Assembly (NCBI GenBank): GCA_022393335.1
Contig: JAJEKB010020949.1
Location: forward strand, 90,331 to 154,330
Direction of reading: 5' to 3'
DNA length: 64,000 nt
Source: Macrotrachela quadricornifera
Lineage: Eukaryota; Rotifera; Eurotatoria; Philodinida; Philodinidae
Every line of letters starts with the position of its first letter. Position 1 is the first letter of the stretch. Below the pieces are notes generated by a model. The model searched no databases. It was not told the DNA's origin and was given only the letters and a program-made list of their open reading frames with translations. Below are positions 37,108 to 50,529 of the stretch, piece by piece. Position numbers and translations under genes: made by a program.

Positions 37108-40090
37108 CTATTCATGAGACGAATTGGAACGTTGTTGAGCTCGTCGTTCTGCTTCTTCTTCGATCATCGCCTGTTGAACATGTGTTGGTAAACCGGGATT
37201 CAAACTTAGAACATAAGGCAATAGACTCTTGGGCATATTACCAAAATCTATCATGACTTTAATAAATATTGTATTGTTTTGAACATATGGATTATCTTCT
37301 TGTTCAATTATTGATAATGGAATAAATTTTGGTATGCCACTAGCTATGTTCATATCCGATCGTGGTCGATGGAAACTGTTCGATCTAATGTCTGGTCGAA
37401 ATGAATCGATGATATGTCGTTGCGTCGGTGTTTGATCGTACATACAAAACGTAACCTTATAATTGAATGGAAATTTGAGAATCGAATCATATAAGCCTCG
37501 CATTAGAACAAAAAATATTGACATATGTGTTTGATGAGCATTTCCATCACCATTTAGATACAAACGAACTTTCATTTTATACCCAATAGATGATGAATAA
37601 AATGACGGAGAATATATTGACGTTTGTCGGTTAGATTTTGCATTAGCTACAAATGAATCCTTTGATAGCATTGTTTAATGAATGGATGAAATTTCTTTGA
37701 AATTTTATTTTCAATATGGGTACTACATATTATGAATATTTCTATCAAAACTATGGAAAAAAATCTTTAAAGTCATTTTCGCCCAATATCTATACATCCA
37801 CACAGGAATGGCGTTGTATGTTGGTCATCCTCATGTGAAAGTATAGATATTTGATAAATATTCTGCTGTCATTATTCAAGGTAACTAGATATACAACTTA
37901 CTCATTTTCTCTTGAAAGTTTGTAATTTTCCATATATATATTCCATCATATGAAACATGTTGCATATCACTGATCTCTTCTTTCAATGATAATAATTCTT
38001 GATTGAGAGTACTTTGATTATACTGCATTCCTTCCAGAAAACTCTGTGTTTCTTCGATGGATAATTTGACTTGTGAAAAGTTTTCTGCCAATACTTGAAG
38101 TTGAATTTGAGTTTGAAGCGATTCATTGTTGAGACGTTGTACATCATCACTCAATACCTCAATACCACCTGACAAGGTATTTATTTTATCATAAAGCGCC
38201 TGTAGTTGAGCTGTGACAGGATCATCAGTTGTTGCAGTTGTTGTTTGAGGAAGACCACTGCCTATTGGTGTATCATATAATTTTAATCTTATTTGATGAA
38301 TGATTTTAAGAACGGTAGCTTGATGTTGTTCAGTCAAATAATGCTCATCTCTTTTCTCACGAATGATCTAAAACAAACAGATTTTCAGATGTTTATTTTA
38401 TAGTTGAAGAATATTCATACTTGTTCATTACAACCGAAATCTTTCAATACACAATCAACAGTTACTTTTCTGCATTGTAATACTTTATGTTCATTGAAAT
38501 TATTTACTGAATTGAATTGTTCACCGCAATATTTGCATTTTGGATTTGGATGAAATTGATCGAGATGTTCCTTTGAAAGAAAACACTAGAGAATTTTCGA
38601 ATAAGATGAGCGTAGACAAATAGACTTTAAAATGTCAACGATGAACGCTAGAGCAGACATCGAAAAAACCTTTAATTATTCTGTTTAGTTTGGATTGACC
38701 AAAACTTATTTGTAATTTGATTTTTTTGAGTAATTCTCTACTTTAATTCAATAGTACTGCTGAAGAAATTTCTTTCTAGGACATATTTCTATAATATACT
38801 GTGAGGATATAAATAAAAATATCTCATATCTAGATCTAGAAACATAATAGAAATAAAAGTAAATTTCGAATTGTTAGTTTATTTCCATATGAATAAATTA
38901 TAATGCTTTCATATTTTCTTTTTAAAGTACACCTATCTAATATTTCACTTTATCAATTATTCATCATAACAAGCTACTAATACATTCTTTACAAAATAAT
39001 TTGCAGTACAATTTCTGTAAGATTAAAAATGTGAAATACGATGGTATTTGTTTTTTTTATGAACAAATATATAGAAAAACATTCCAATTTTAAGATCAGT
39101 CTAAATAGAAGATAGGAGAGAAACATTTTAAAATTTCGTTGTCTTTTCTCGAAAAAAAAACACAATAAAATTTTGAATGGAATTGTTGTGAATGATGTGC
39201 CATGAAATTTTCAAATTTTTATTTATTAATATTTTTTATTAATTCAAAAATCTTTGTTTGTGATAGTTTGGGTAAGATGGAAAAGGGAGGAAACAGGGAT
39301 GGTGGTTGCAAATTTCTACCGTTAAATATTTCAACACTCTCTTTTAATGATGAAACATAGGTGTATCCAAGACATTAACATCACAATTTAGTTCAACTGA
39401 TCGATAGAAGTTTCATAATTATAAGTAAATATACTCAAATTTTTTCTTCTGCAAAAATATCCGATGGCTATGGAGCAGTTGACAAATGAATCATAGGGAA
39501 AACAAAAATTTTATTGTAATTAAAAAGAAATTCAAAATATCGATTAGTCGAAGTTCATCTTAGATAGAACATGAATATCTCAAATAGAGCCCTATGCGTG
39601 TCACTTTTCGATATGTCGAGAGATTAACGATGAGTGAATAATTTCTAATTCTATAATTCCATGAAATATTCAACGACTAGCGGCTTGGATAAGAAATGTT
39701 ACTTGATACTTGTCTAAGATGCCGATCCACTGACAAAAAGAACAATCGATTGCTATTAATTGCATGTCACTTTTGAAACCTCTATCAACCATGATCTAAA
39801 CAATAAAAATGTGTTTTATTCAAATTAAAGAAAAACTTCATTGTACTTCATCTTGAGATATTTCTGTTTGACATTGAACACATTTGATTATAGCTCTATG
39901 TATTAAAATGAAAAAAAATATTTATGTCTTTTTATATCGTGACTTACTCATGTTGAGGATCGATACATGATTGACATAATCGATGGCCACATGTATTTAA
40001 TTGTACTGGATCTCGTAATATTAATAAACACTTTGAACAAATATATTTCTTATCAAGAATATTTTTGTTTTTTGCATCAGTTCCAACCAT
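37108..40090 (-). CDS. TRAF-like RING / zinc-finger / coiled-coil / MATH protein
   Basis: Six exons on the minus strand, 40090-39948, 39895-39847, 39795-39703, 38570-38421, 38367-37902 and 37646-37108, sum to exactly 1440 bases (479 residues) with all joins in phase. The RING uses C18, C21, C34, H36, C39, C42, C53 and C56. TRAF-type zinc fingers follow (CSFCQW at about 82-87, then CKYCGEQFNSVNNFNEH). Residues of about 150-285 are polar and coiled-coil-like. The MATH/TRAF-C domain starts at YDGIYIWKITNFQEKM and runs through YLNGDGNAHQTHMSIFFVLM to FVKV/FIKV-type strands and a short Arg/Ser tail. TRAFs trimerise through coil and MATH, bind receptor tails, and act as ubiquitin ligases in NF-kB/JNK signalling. 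The last intron (255 bp) is best placed at TTTGTAG|CTAATG. The intron at 38571-39702 is unusually long. Confidence 0.9.
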
Positions 40091-43000
40091 CGTTGTAATT
40101 TTTATCAAAAATAGTAAGTACTGAAGTGTCACGAAAGAAATCGTTTCAAATTTTAACTAGAACATTATTTCAAAGTGTTAAATTTATTGTTTTAGATTTA
40201 TTCATCTTATATCTGATCGTAATATGACTACTATTTGATAACTATGATTCATGCTAGAACTACCTAGTAATAGTTGCTATGAGATCATTATGACTTAAGT
40301 GATCATGGAAGACATAAAGATCATACGGTTGTTACAATTAAATTAATTAATTAGTATTAATGAGGTTAATGAAATGATCACTATGGTTTAGTCACTAAGT
40401 GCTATTCGATTATTACACAGATGATGTAAAAATGAAACAAAGATCATATTATATTAATTCTTCGACATCGGATTTCTTCTACAAGCAAAAATTATTTGAG
40501 CTTTTTATGTAAGAAACTTGGAAAATAGTACTAGAGCCTAGCAACATAATCTTATCCTATTGCGGTTTACAGTTGCTTAGGATACAGTTAGACTACACTC
40601 GATTAGTATTAAAGCACTAATATTCGCCATAACCACTACGATACTATTCATGGTGATATCTCAAAGGTAACGCATTTTATTAGGAGTAGATCTCTAGTTC
40701 TTTATATATGAATACATTTTAGTTCAATTTCACAACATAGTAAGCCTTAAAGTGGCATCTTTCAATCATATTGCTCTCTACTCATTCTATGAAATGAGCT
40801 GTTCTAAATAAAAGATAGCACCAATATAGAATCATTAGTTTATGTAACCGTTACTTAATAGAACATTATGAATTCCAATATTAAACAAGCGATGGTATCA
40901 ACTCAGTTCTTTTTGCAATTTAAAAGAACAACTATCTGAATTAGGTGCAAAAAGAAGCATATCATACACTTTTATCAGATAACAAATATAAATAAAAATA
41001 AGAGATTTTATTTTTATTCTCTGAAATGATTACTGGTAATAAATATCAAGAATTTTTGATTGAAACGATCATGGGAGTGATTATAAAAATCATTAAATCA
41101 CTAAAAAGATCAACATAGGTTAAAATATTGCGAGCATTGACAATTATTGTTCACTAATTTATAAATGAGCCAGTGGTTTATCAATAGATTAAGATACGAT
41201 GAGTGAATCTGAACACATAACTATAATAAAATAAATCATATTTCTTAAATAATCTGAGAATATTTTTCGTTCTTGACTACCTACATACATAGAAAGATGC
41301 TCATATCGACGATGGTGGAAGATACAAAAATTGAATCACCTATTGGAAAGAATATGATTTTGTTGAGTATACTTATTTATTTAAACATATTCATCAAATA
41401 TTTATTTATTGATAAACCATTTGCTCATTTATACAACGTTGAACAATAATTTAATCATATCAAATAGTTAATAATATTCGCTACTTATAACTCATATTGA
41501 TTTTTTAATCCAAAGCATAATAGCTAGATGATCTTATTAAATGGTCCCATGATGATATATATTTGTACTGTTATTCCACCAATTTAGGGTCAAGTCAATC
41601 GACCACCTTCAATTGCCCGAAAGTGTATTAAGAATAAGAAAATATTCTCATTATCTTAAAGAAAAAAAAACGACATTTTATAGAAAAGGATGATTGATAA
41701 AATTTCTTAGATGAAAAATTTAAACATTATTATGATATAAATTTGCAGGTGATTAACAATCTTTAAAAAAAGCGAGAAAACTTTGTAATCCTAGTTCTGA
41801 TAATTTCTACTTTTTGACAGTTATCTGCAATTCCATGCCTATAATCAGAGATTTTAGATAATATTTCAATCGTCTAGAATATTAAAACAATAGACCCTAA
41901 CGGAAGAACGTGACATTTCGACTTCATATTTGGATGTTTGTAGTTAGTCATATTGTATACATTGAATAAACATTATATATTTCATGTAAGTTACGCAATC
42001 TCGAATGATATGAAAATTTGCAATGAGGCATAATTATTTCTCGTTTTGTTTACTTCTTGGTACAAGTACTGAATTAACCAATCTTAAATTAGATGAAATA
42101 TCTATGTCGCTGTAAAAATTAAATATAATAAGCACTAAATTTATTTCAACTTTTTTTGTAATTAAAATGACAATTAAAAGCTTTTCGAAATGATTTTATT
42201 TATTACTAATCGAAATCTACTGGTTAATTTTTCACAAATAGGAAAAAAAGTTTGAATATTTTCCCAGAGAAATGAAAATTTTGATGAATTATACAGAGAA
42301 ATAATGTAGTTATTTCTTTGATTCAAAATAAATAAACAATTCTGTCTGTTCGTTAAGTTTCTATACGAGTATTTCGTAATTTCAGATTTGTAACACATCT
42401 AAAGATTTTATTCTGAAAATTTCAGTCAACCATATATTGGTTTTCTAAAACACGTCAAAGTTTATAATTTTTTTTCAGTATCACTGGTTTATACATTATC
42501 AAGAAAGATTATGGGAACATTTATTTTATCAATACGAATAGATTTAACAAAAGACATTTTCAATGTTTAAAAAATCTTTTTCATTGCATTTCATTAGTCA
42601 ATAGATACATGAAAAAATGTTGCTTATTTTACACAAAAGTAAACTGATTCATGATCTGAAAAACAAATCGAGGATTTTATCGAAATTTTTTTCAGACGCT
42701 ACGTGAGATTCTATAATTATATAAGAACGAAAATATCCAAAGAGCAGAAGAAAGAAAAATTTTCTGAATCACAGCTGGACTGAAGTCGGAACGGAATGGT
42801 TTAGAAAGTCAACTGAGGCGGTACAAACTGAAATTTTACCGGTTGAATTTATAAAGGATTGCTTATTCTATATTTGCACTTATGGTTTTCAGAATCAACA
42901 AAATTCTGATCGATTAAATTTCGACGTTGCAAAAACGATATTGTTTGATGATAAAGGACGAATTCGCTTGTTTTTCTATAGCATCTTTTATAATTATTCT

Positions 43001-43845
43001 TTGGAAATTGTAAAGGTTTACACGCTACATCTTGTGGTGTATTTTGCTTTTTTTCTAATAACATAGATCAAGTAATAAAAAGATGAGACACGAAAAAACT
43101 AATTTATCTTTTACCAAAAAAACATCTCGTTTTCATAATATCAATATTTGGTGATTCAAAATTGTGTTCATTTTGAACAAAAAACGTGCATCTATAAAAT
43201 AAGCGATCCTTTATAAATTGTATTCACTTTTCACATTGCATCTCATGGTATATTGTGTTTTTTAATACAACCTATTAAGTGATAATAAAATGAAATGCAA
43301 AAATGTCCCATCTATTATGATTCAAATGGTACCACCTAGTTCATATCAAAAACAGTTTTCATGATAATTTTATTATTATGATATCAATTGACTAGTGATC
43401 AAATATCATAGAAAGATAGAGCAAAAGACGACTTATCTTTTCATCAAAAAAGACACTTTTTCCAAGCAATCTACACGAAATTAGGATGTAGGGCTCACCA
43501 CTTTTGGTACGACCTAAGTAAAAAAGTTGTGTAGCCGAGAAACTACATGAATTTCAATTCGAAAAATATGATAAATCATAGAAATTATTTTATCTCTTGT
43601 CGACGAATAGTGTTCTGTAGTAAATTAACTATGCTACTTAGTGCAGGAATATGTTTGACAGAAAAGTTGTGTCGAACATAAATGATCGTTAAAATTCAAA
43701 CTTCTAAATAACACTTTATTTAACTATCCCACTTTGATTAGTGAGTGAATCCATATGAAGCTTATCATTCTCTACGAACAGCTCAATCCTATAGATTTTG
43801 TGTCATTTTCTGAGAGAAAGCTTGTTTTTAATTTTGACCATCAAG
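40091..43845. other. AT-rich spacer without supported genes
   Basis: No domain-bearing frame was seen. At about 43020-43440 degenerate direct repeats spaced by about 210 bp are visible (GCTACATCTTGTGGTGTATTT against GCATCTCATGGTATATTGTG). Each is followed by a GATAAAAAGATGA/GATAATAAAATGA-type word. Similar words GATTGCTTATTCTA and, inverted, TAAGCGATCC occur at 42857 and 43200. Borders are unclear. Confidence 0.45.
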
Positions 43846-44146
43846 TAGAGATGTTCATCGCGGTTGAGAATCTGCCGCGACGCTAATCAAAGAAAGCGAC
43901 CCGCGCCGCTACCGTGATGGTATTTTTAGATATCTTTGGATTTGCAAGATGGTGGCCGGTTTAAATTACAGCTGCTCCTAGCAATCGATCATATTCGTCA
44001 AGCCTTATCGTGCAACACACATCAACTTCGAGATTATGTCTAAATTTTAAAAACTGCTACCGCGCCCGCCTTGATGGTTTCTGAAAAAATCTACCGCCAC
44101 CGCTGCTGTGATAGCAGTAGTGGCAGCATCGTGATGAACATCTCTG
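43846..44146. mobile_element. 301-bp non-autonomous hAT element with 8-bp target duplication
   Basis: The terminal inverted repeats are TAGAGATGTTCATC on the left and, inverted, CAGAGATGTTCATC on the right. CCATCAAG lies immediately outside on both sides (43838-43845 and 44147-44154), an exact 8-bp duplication as made by hAT transposases. The interior is clearly GC-richer than its surroundings, with words such as GCCGCTACCGTGATGG and CCACCGCTGCTGTGAT, and has no transposase. The 65-codon minus frame at 44047-44244 runs out of the element and is not a gene. Confidence 0.85.
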
Positions 44147-44611
44147 CCATCAAGTGAGATAGCATGTAGTCGAACATAATCTGTATATGAGAAGAAAGCA
44201 GTTATGATACTGAGATTTTGAAGTTTTAGCAAGTTCGACCACATAGAAAAGTCAAGTTGTTCAAAAAGAATTAACTAGGTCTTTAAACTTTAGTTATCAA
44301 AGTTCTTTATATGCCTGTAAATAGAATATTTTTGATTGCCTTCTACCTCACTAAAAATAGTTAAAGTCAAAAAACTTTTATCTATAGATATGGTATATTT
44401 TTTATGAGTTTGTCCTAATAAAAAGCTTTGCGTCGAAGACCAATGAATTATACATTATGGTCCTTATTAAGCTAAAATATCCTTCAACATATTTCGTTTT
44501 CTTGTTTAGCTCGCCAAGCAAATAGCTTTATTTCTTTTGGAGTCTACTTCAATTTCGACAATCTCATCTAATCAAATTCTTTATACGGCTGTTTATTTGC
44601 TCCGAAGAACA

Positions 44612-45232
44612 TTGATGATTATTGAAGCGATCTTCGACTTCTATCAGTAGTGTTTGGCTTACATAGATTCAGAAGACTTGAGGATACCTGAATTCAAAAA
44701 AATCGTATAACAGTACTAGCGACTAAGATAATTGCAAAGTACAACAAAAGCAAGGATGTCAAGGATATAAAAGAGAATGAGGGTAGAGATACGTAACCCA
44801 ACTGAGGGTGAAGGGAGAGACATGTACGTACTTTTTCCTAACTGAGAGTAGGGGTAAATACTCGTGCACACGTGTCCGAACTAAGGATGAGGATACATAT
44901 ACGTAAACACGTCTCTCAATTCAGGGCAAATGAGAAACACGTACGCATACGCCTGCTAATTCAGGGTGAGGTCATAAACACGCGAGGTTTCTATCTATCC
45001 TGCATTATAGGTCATGAGAAGGGAATATCAGTGACAGTATTAATGTAATTAATGTAATACATCATAGACACGACATCCTTTGCATTCTTGGCATCCCTGA
45101 CATCCTCGCCATTCTTGGTATCCTTGGTATTCTTTCTTAAGATTTGCTAATATCAAATGGTTTTTGAATTCAGGTATTCTCAAGACTTCTGAATTCATGG
45201 AAGTCGAACAAGTCTAACTTCTATTGAGAAAA
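44612..45232. mobile_element. Fold-back element enclosing a tandem array of about 40-bp units
   Basis: The left arm ATTCAGAAGACTTGAGGATA (then CCTGAATTCAAAAA, 44668-44701) pairs with GAATTCAGGTATTCTCAAGA (then CTTCTGAATTC) at about 45167-45198, and GATCTTCGACTTC pairs with GAAGTCGAAC. Between them, at about 44790-45000, five diverged units of 39-40 bp repeat, keyed by AACTGAGGGTG, AACTGAGAGTA, AACTAAGGATG, AATTCAGGGCA and AATTCAGGGTG at 44800, 44840, 44879, 44918 and 44958, most followed by ACACG or ACGTA-type words. A further CATCCTTGGCAT-type repeat sits at 45072-45135. It is non-coding. Confidence 0.65.
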
Positions 45233-48200
45233 AAATGTTTATGACAAAAATGCTCTTCAAGCTCAAACTAAAGTGAACCAAAGCTGAATCAGACCCAGTG
45301 ATCTTCGATATTTTTTGAGTCACTCTTGTGTTATGTCCTTTATACGTTAATATGTATACGTTTATTTGAAACTATAAAACAGGCCACGTTTACATAGAAA
45401 ACGGTTACTATTTACATAACATGTTAACAATCAACTGAATGGATTAAACCAAAAGGATCTTATACATTATTGGAAAAATACGTGAAGTGTGATTATGAGA
45501 AGAGAAGGAAAAATCCAAGAAAAAACATTTTGGAAATTACCTGATAGAACGAAAGAAAGTGATATCTATAGCGACCATATAGATAAGATTCATACTATGA
45601 TTCATCCTATGATACGTTGTAAACACGTCCCATAACATTTTCCTTGGCTAGTTTGAAGTCCTGTTAATGCTAATTGTAAAGCACTTACTATACATTCCAC
45701 ATTCAAACTGTATTATTTTACAGTAGAATCACGTGCAGCTTTTCATTAATGTATATAATGTAAAAATGATACTTCATGTTCACGAGTTTGAATAGTATGC
45801 ATTTGCAATACAATATTCTGAGTAAATACTAGTGAAGAAAAAAATATATATCTGAGTACTTTGTTTTGGAGATTAAAGATCAGTTCTCAAACATTGATTC
45901 ACTACATTAATAATGGTTTGTTACTAATATCGATATTGTAAATATTTATTGCACAGCACGTCTCCTGTTCCTAATTTTTCTTTACAGATTCAAAATGAAT
46001 CAGCAATGATGTAATTAACTTGTTGCATTACTCATGTATTTATACCCCGCGAAAGTCGGAGGAGGGTGTACATCCTCTAAATAATTGAAAATTTTTGTTT
46101 CTTTTTCAGTAATGGACGTAGATTTGGGACACATTTTCCTGTCAGTACCCTTTTACATTCCCAAAAAATTTTTGCATCTCCTCAAAACCCACTACATCCC
46201 CTCATCTTAGACCCATCTCGTGGGCACTACATGTATCAAAAACTAATTTTTAAAAATTTTTTCCAACATTATTAGTACATTTATGATGACATTTTTTTAA
46301 TGATTTTTTTCTGTTATAATATTGCATTACTTAACTATTTGATGAGTAAGAAAAAATTAAAAAGGAAGAACGATGTATGATTAATCTTTCTTTCAATATA
46401 TTTTTGCTATTTATATGTATATTGACTTTTCTTAGAGTGTGTGTTATAGTCTTATTCACATATATCTTTTTTTTCTCTTCTTTCTTTTCTCCTGTCATAT
46501 AGATGACACATAAGAGATGCATATATATGATATTTTCCTTTCTCTTTCTCCATCTTGTTATTTTCCAAACGATCTCTTTCGATAGTGTTTAGGTATTTTC
46601 CCTTTTCATTTATATTTCTTTGGATTTTTCATTCCTCATTATATATGTTTCGATCGTATTAGAAAATAAACGGACATTTTCAGTTTCGATCAGATTGATC
46701 GATTCACACGTTAACAGTGTGTATTTTATTCGTAATATAGGAAGGTAAAGAGACATAAAAGAATACAACTTGTTAACTTGTTGCTGCTGTTGTGTTGAAT
46801 AAAAATGATGACTTTATGTTCTTTATTAATGATTCTTTATATTGTTAAAAAGTAAAAATCATCTACATTTTTTTTCTTTTTTTAACTATTTAATTCACTT
46901 GATTCAGTAATCTATAAAATAATACATTATAATTAAAGTTCTACACATTTGACTTTGATGTCAACATCTGTTTATCAATTGTCTTTCGTCATTTGAGTGT
47001 CTCGTTACATTATACGTTGCATATCGATTCAATTCCACAGAGCGTTATAGATATTATAATAAAAATAGTCTTCTGCGTAGAAAAGATTTTATATTGTATA
47101 ATTTGTAAAATAAACTATTTGTTAAATGATGACATTATATGGAAATTTGTAATAATTTTCGAGAAAGTTTATTATCAATTTCTAATATGATATAAAAATG
47201 TTTTCGTTAATGTGCACAAAGTATATAATCATGATTATCTATCTCTACATTGGTATTCATCTATCCGTAAAAATTCTACAGCATTCTTCCCCTATAGAAA
47301 AAATAATCTCGAAAATTACTAATTTATTTTTGAATAACTAATGTCGACTTCATCGTTGCTGAACAATTTGAGATAAAACAGAAAGAAAACTTTACAGAGC
47401 TCAAGATTCTGTAAGTATCTGATTACTTCATTAAATTCCAGTAGTTAATTTCCAAAAAACTAAACGTGACACATTATGAATTTTATAAATATTGTCTATA
47501 ATTAGCTTGAGTTCTATTTCATTGTACGGTTAGTTATTGACTATAGTTTACTTTTGACAATAATTAGGTTGGATTTTGGGAAAGTTCTTTTTGTATGCAC
47601 ATGAAAAACGATAAAGTAAAAACTTGGTCAAAAGTATGTCTTTCATAGTTTTTATTAATAAAGACGCTCAATTTCTTGCATAAATTAATTTGCCTCTTCC
47701 TATCAAAAAAATTTAGTTACACATAAAAAAAATGAATACAAAATTAATAGTGATCAATAATATTCCTCGTTATTCACTACACAATTTATTCCATCAAAAG
47801 TAGAAGATATTCCAGATCCGAAGAAAACCTTTGCTATACAAAGCTCATCAGAGTTAAAGAAATCTACTGATGGAAATCTATTAAAGAGACATTTTATTTA
47901 TTCTAAACTGTGCTAGTTAAAAAAATACAAGAATATCAAGACAGAATCTTTAAAAAGATTTTCCAGTGCATTATTTAGAAGTGTATGATTATTCATGATA
48001 ATTTGATAGAGCATTTGCTTACTAACACAATGTTTAACTCTTACTTTAATAATTCCTGCCCTTATTTAACCACTATAACAATTGTCACATTCATTATTTT
48101 GTATAACTGACAGTAGTAAAGCCTATTGAATATGTCTAATAGAACAGCCCTTTGCATTTTATAATAGAAAGTATTCTACAATGTCTTCTAAATTCACAAC

Positions 48201-49640
48201 ACAAATTGTACAAGTTTTAAAAACGAAACTATAAAAACCTTTCACTAATTATTTTCTTATCTTGATACAAAATCTGTTGATCGAAATGCCATGCTCTGAA
48301 TACATTTTCATGTAAATGTTCTGTATATATACAAATTGATTGAATAGCAATGCTTTATTCATCATTACAATAAGAGTGACGACGAATGATGATTTATACC
48401 AATAATATATAAATATAATAAATTGCATTCATCATCATTAAACAGTGATTTTTGAGTGTTTATATTAATCATACGAATGACTCATGTGTGTTTTTGATAA
48501 AAAACACGGTCATTATTGGATATAATATAAAAGAATAACATAGATTTTTCCTCTTTCGTTCTGCTTTATGAGTCATGCTCTTTTTTTCTGCATTCTTTTA
48601 CATACGAGGGCATACCGGGACTTATTTTTTGGGATTTATTTCTTCTGCGGGATTTATTTATTTACCAAGGATTTATTGAGACTATATAAATGTATTAGTA
48701 TTTCAGTGCACCCTCGATCTTAGTTCCCTATCGCCCGCACTCACCCTCATCCTCACTTAGTTTTTGTCCTCACTCTTAATATGAGTTATATGGAATTTAT
48801 TTTAAGATGTATGGGATTTATTAAAAAATTCGATTAAATCCAAAAAAAATAGATCTCGGTACCTGCTGCTTTATTGGTATATCACATCGAAGTTCCACAG
48901 TTAATAATCATTTTATTTACTCATTTTTTTGAAATTTTTCTCATATACATGTTCTATAATCTAAAAGACATTGTATATCATAGACCTTTTTTTTCAATGA
49001 AGCTAAATTTTGATTGAAAATGTCTCGATTATATCGAACTTATTTCAGTGAATGTATTGTATATCCCATGATGAATATCGTTGGACATTGAAATAATGCG
49101 TTATTAACATGGCGTTGTTCATCATTACTCATCATCTTATAGGATTTTAAGAGTTTTATTAAGATGGGTTAATAACCGTTTCATATTTTCCATGTGCATT
49201 ATCATTTGGTGAAGAATATTGTGTAATTTGAAATTATTTACTCAAATATATATAATAGTAAAACGTACGGTTATATCGAATAATTTTATATTTGTGCTTT
49301 TGTTTCATTTATACTACACGTAGCTCAAGCAGATAACAAACTAATTGAATTGCATGTTTTTTTTGTACTTCTGCTTTACAAACACGTTTAATAAACATTT
49401 TTTTCTACTGAGAACAACAAAAAGAATAATACGAGTTTGATAAGAACATAACACATATAGTATTAGAGATAAGCTACTGTAGTAATAGAATAATCAATCA
49501 TATCTAAAAACTGAGAAAAATACAAGCATCAACATTTATTCAAATTTTTTTATTACAATGTCTATGTCATTTTATCCTCAAATGGATACATATATATTTT
49601 GATTATAAACTACACTAAATTTCGACTAAAACATTTAAGA
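45233..49640. other. AT-rich spacer with one MITE
   Basis: No gene is supported. At 46044-46070 a GC-richer word (TACCCCGCGAAAGTCGGAGG) stands out, with no partner. Short frames at 46331 and 46993 are low complexity. The MITE at 48615-48859 is listed separately. Confidence 0.5.
48615..48859. mobile_element. 245-bp MITE with TA target duplication
   Basis: The left end CCGGGACTTATTTTTTGGGA and the right end, inverted, CCGAGATCTATTTTTTTTGG match well, and both continue into TTTA. TA lies on each side (48613-48614 and 48860-48861). The interior contains repeated GGGATTTATT words and a CCCTCATCCTCAC stretch. No coding capacity. Confidence 0.7.
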
Positions 49641-50137
49641 TTAAGTATTATTTTTCATTAATAAATCCATTTTAGATGCATCAAAATAAGTAATTGTATT
49701 TGTTGTTGACATAAATCCATTTATAATAACATTTATCATTGATATTAACATTGTAATAAATAAAATAATATTATTATATTTTTCTAATTTTGATTGTTTT
49801 TCAGGATTTTGTATATCACCTTTACCAACAATAATAAGTAAATACGCTAAAATAATTTGTGCAAAAATTGAAATACAAACAAGAATAAGTGATGCAATCC
49901 AAATTCCATCACGATGTTTTTGAGATAATAATGTTCGTAATTGCATTGCATTACTTGCTAAAAATAAAAGAAAAAAATGTTTTCATTTCATATACAATCT
50001 TTATATTTACTAATTAAAGCAAATTCTAATAAACCATGACCTGCAAAAGAACAATACGTTTATTTTTATATAACAAAAAAAACTTTACCAAGTGTTTTTT
50101 TTGTTGCATAACGATTATAATTACATGAACAATCCAT
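49641..50137 (-). CDS. Ninjurin-family membrane protein
   Basis: Three exons on the minus strand, 50137-50089, 50040-50011 and 49957-49641 (49, 30 and 317 bases), join in phase to 131 residues. The family core is clear: NYNRYATKKTLGHGLLEFAL, then TSNAMQLRTLL (amphipathic helix region), a first membrane helix at about 45-71, the loop GKGDIQNPEKQSKLEKYNN, and a second helix at about 88-108. Animal ninjurins are adhesion proteins. Vertebrate NINJ1 polymerises to rupture the plasma membrane during lytic death. The chosen ATG directly follows a TAG that could be a splice acceptor, so the N-terminus may be extended by upstream exons. Family members usually have a longer variable N-terminus. The 30-base middle exon makes the gene hard to see without splicing. 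Confidence 0.82.
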
Positions 50138-50236
50138 CTATGAAGAAAATAAAGGTTGAGCATTTTTTTAATATGTAAACTTATACTCAAATTCTCAGCT
50201 ATCAATTTCATATTACAACATATGAAATATCTTTAC

Positions 50237-50529
50237 GTTTTCTCCATCTCATTTTTATACTGTAATTGAGCATCAAATTTATTTATTCTCCCGGCTATTG
50301 CTTCAAAATCAATTATGTATTTGACTTAGTATAATATGAAGGTTAAGATATAAGGAAAGAATTTTCTAACTAATCAATTAAATCTATTTAATTACCTAAC
50401 ATGGTGTAACAGGATAATCTTCTTTTTTGTCCTATCTGCACGTTGCGCTACATAAGATAAAAGTTGTTCTTCAATGTTAGTTCGAATACGTCGCACTCGA
50501 CAAGTAGTATCATTTGGTTTCGGATACAT
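50237..50529 (-). other. Possible upstream exons of the ninjurin gene or of a separate transcript
   Basis: Two stretches look exonic on the minus strand. One is 50529-50396, ending at a CATGTTAG|GTAATT donor. The other is 50334-50237, beginning after an ACTAAG acceptor, reading IDFEAIAGRINKFDAQLQ and ending AAAAC|GTAAAG. Joined to each other they can be read in phase, but joining the second to the ninjurin exon at 50137 puts that exon out of its family frame. Either a further exon or a lesion is missed, or this is 5' untranslated. Confidence 0.3.
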
